Source: Candidatus Lachnoclostridium pullistercoris (lineage in GTDB: Bacteria > Bacillota > Clostridia > Lachnospirales > Lachnospiraceae). Taken from it: a DNA stretch of 48,803 nucleotides. Positions 48,669 to 48,803 of this stretch are shown here, piece after piece. Within the stretch, counting starts at the first letter, position 1. The number at the start of each line of letters is the position of its first letter. The stretch covers positions 1-48,803 of the forward strand of contig DWWL01000084.1 of NCBI GenBank assembly GCA_019119775.1, given 5' to 3'. The notes under the pieces were generated by a model. It was not told where the DNA came from. It ran no database searches and worked only from the letters and a program-made list of their open reading frames with translations. A program made the position numbers and the translations under genes.

Positions 48669-48803
48669 TGCATTAAATCTCCTTTTAGTAAGTTTTTTTT
48701 TACTGTAATAGCATGATTGCAATTTGTTTGAGATGCAAAATGCGTTGATATAGTGATTTATTTCCCTCTATTAGCAATTCTCTCCATTTTTTCTATCCCT
48801 TTT

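Overview
The window looks like chromosomal DNA of a gut-type Clostridia bacterium, most likely Lachnospiraceae. This is inferred from strong AGGAGG-type ribosome binding sites, TTGACA/TATAAT and TGnTATAAT promoters, an ispE-GntR operon, a yybP-ykoY riboswitch, an AgrD-type autoinducer precursor and a GlpR-type DeoR regulator. I saw no rRNA, tRNA, CRISPR array or intact insertion sequence. By eye, base composition falls in steps: GC-rich housekeeping and polysaccharide genes to about 24.8 kb, a less GC-rich catabolic operon to about 41.3 kb, then AT-rich accessory DNA to the end.

Region 1 (1-11.3 kb) holds ordinary genes: ispE with a co-transcribed FCD-type GntR regulator and a matching operator on its promoter, cyclophilin plus a GNAT acetyltransferase, a CaCA-family cation exchanger behind a yybP-ykoY (Mn2+) riboswitch with an overlapping terminator, an AGCS sodium:amino-acid symporter, a zinc-dependent phospholipase C-like protein, a metallo-beta-lactamase-fold exported protein with a lipoprotein, a BCCT transporter and a small Xre regulator.

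Region 2 (11.4-24.1 kb, minus strand) is a ten-gene surface-glycan operon: a Wzt-type ABC ATPase without a Wzm permease, a methyltransferase, a 1036-residue trimodular glycosyltransferase, a GT2 enzyme, a polytopic membrane protein, rfbF-rfbG-rfbH for CDP-deoxyhexose synthesis, a LicD-type transferase and a polyprenyl-phosphate glycosyltransferase. mgsA (methylglyoxal synthase) is divergent from it.

Region 3 (24.9-42.7 kb) is the most interesting part. A 15-gene, about 16.4-kb minus-strand operon is divergent from a DeoR-family regulator. In transcription order it encodes a BtpA/SgcQ-like protein, a BMP-family (nucleoside-type) ABC importer, a PfkB-family kinase with an altered catalytic motif, four paralogous SIS-domain proteins, a tandem YjbQ (UPF0047) fusion and a degenerate single YjbQ, a DMT-like transporter and two adjacent MFS transporters. 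The order suggests import, phosphorylation, then isomerisation or deglycosylation/deamination of a family of related sugar conjugates. I know of no described pathway with this gene set.

Region 4 (42.7-48.8 kb) is accessory: an AgrC-like kinase divergent from an unusually small agrD gene with no agrB in the window, a frameshifted Xre regulator, an AbrB/MazE antitoxin with a decayed PIN toxin, and two orphan polymorphic-toxin cassettes with immunity genes, one of them a clear barnase/barstar pair.
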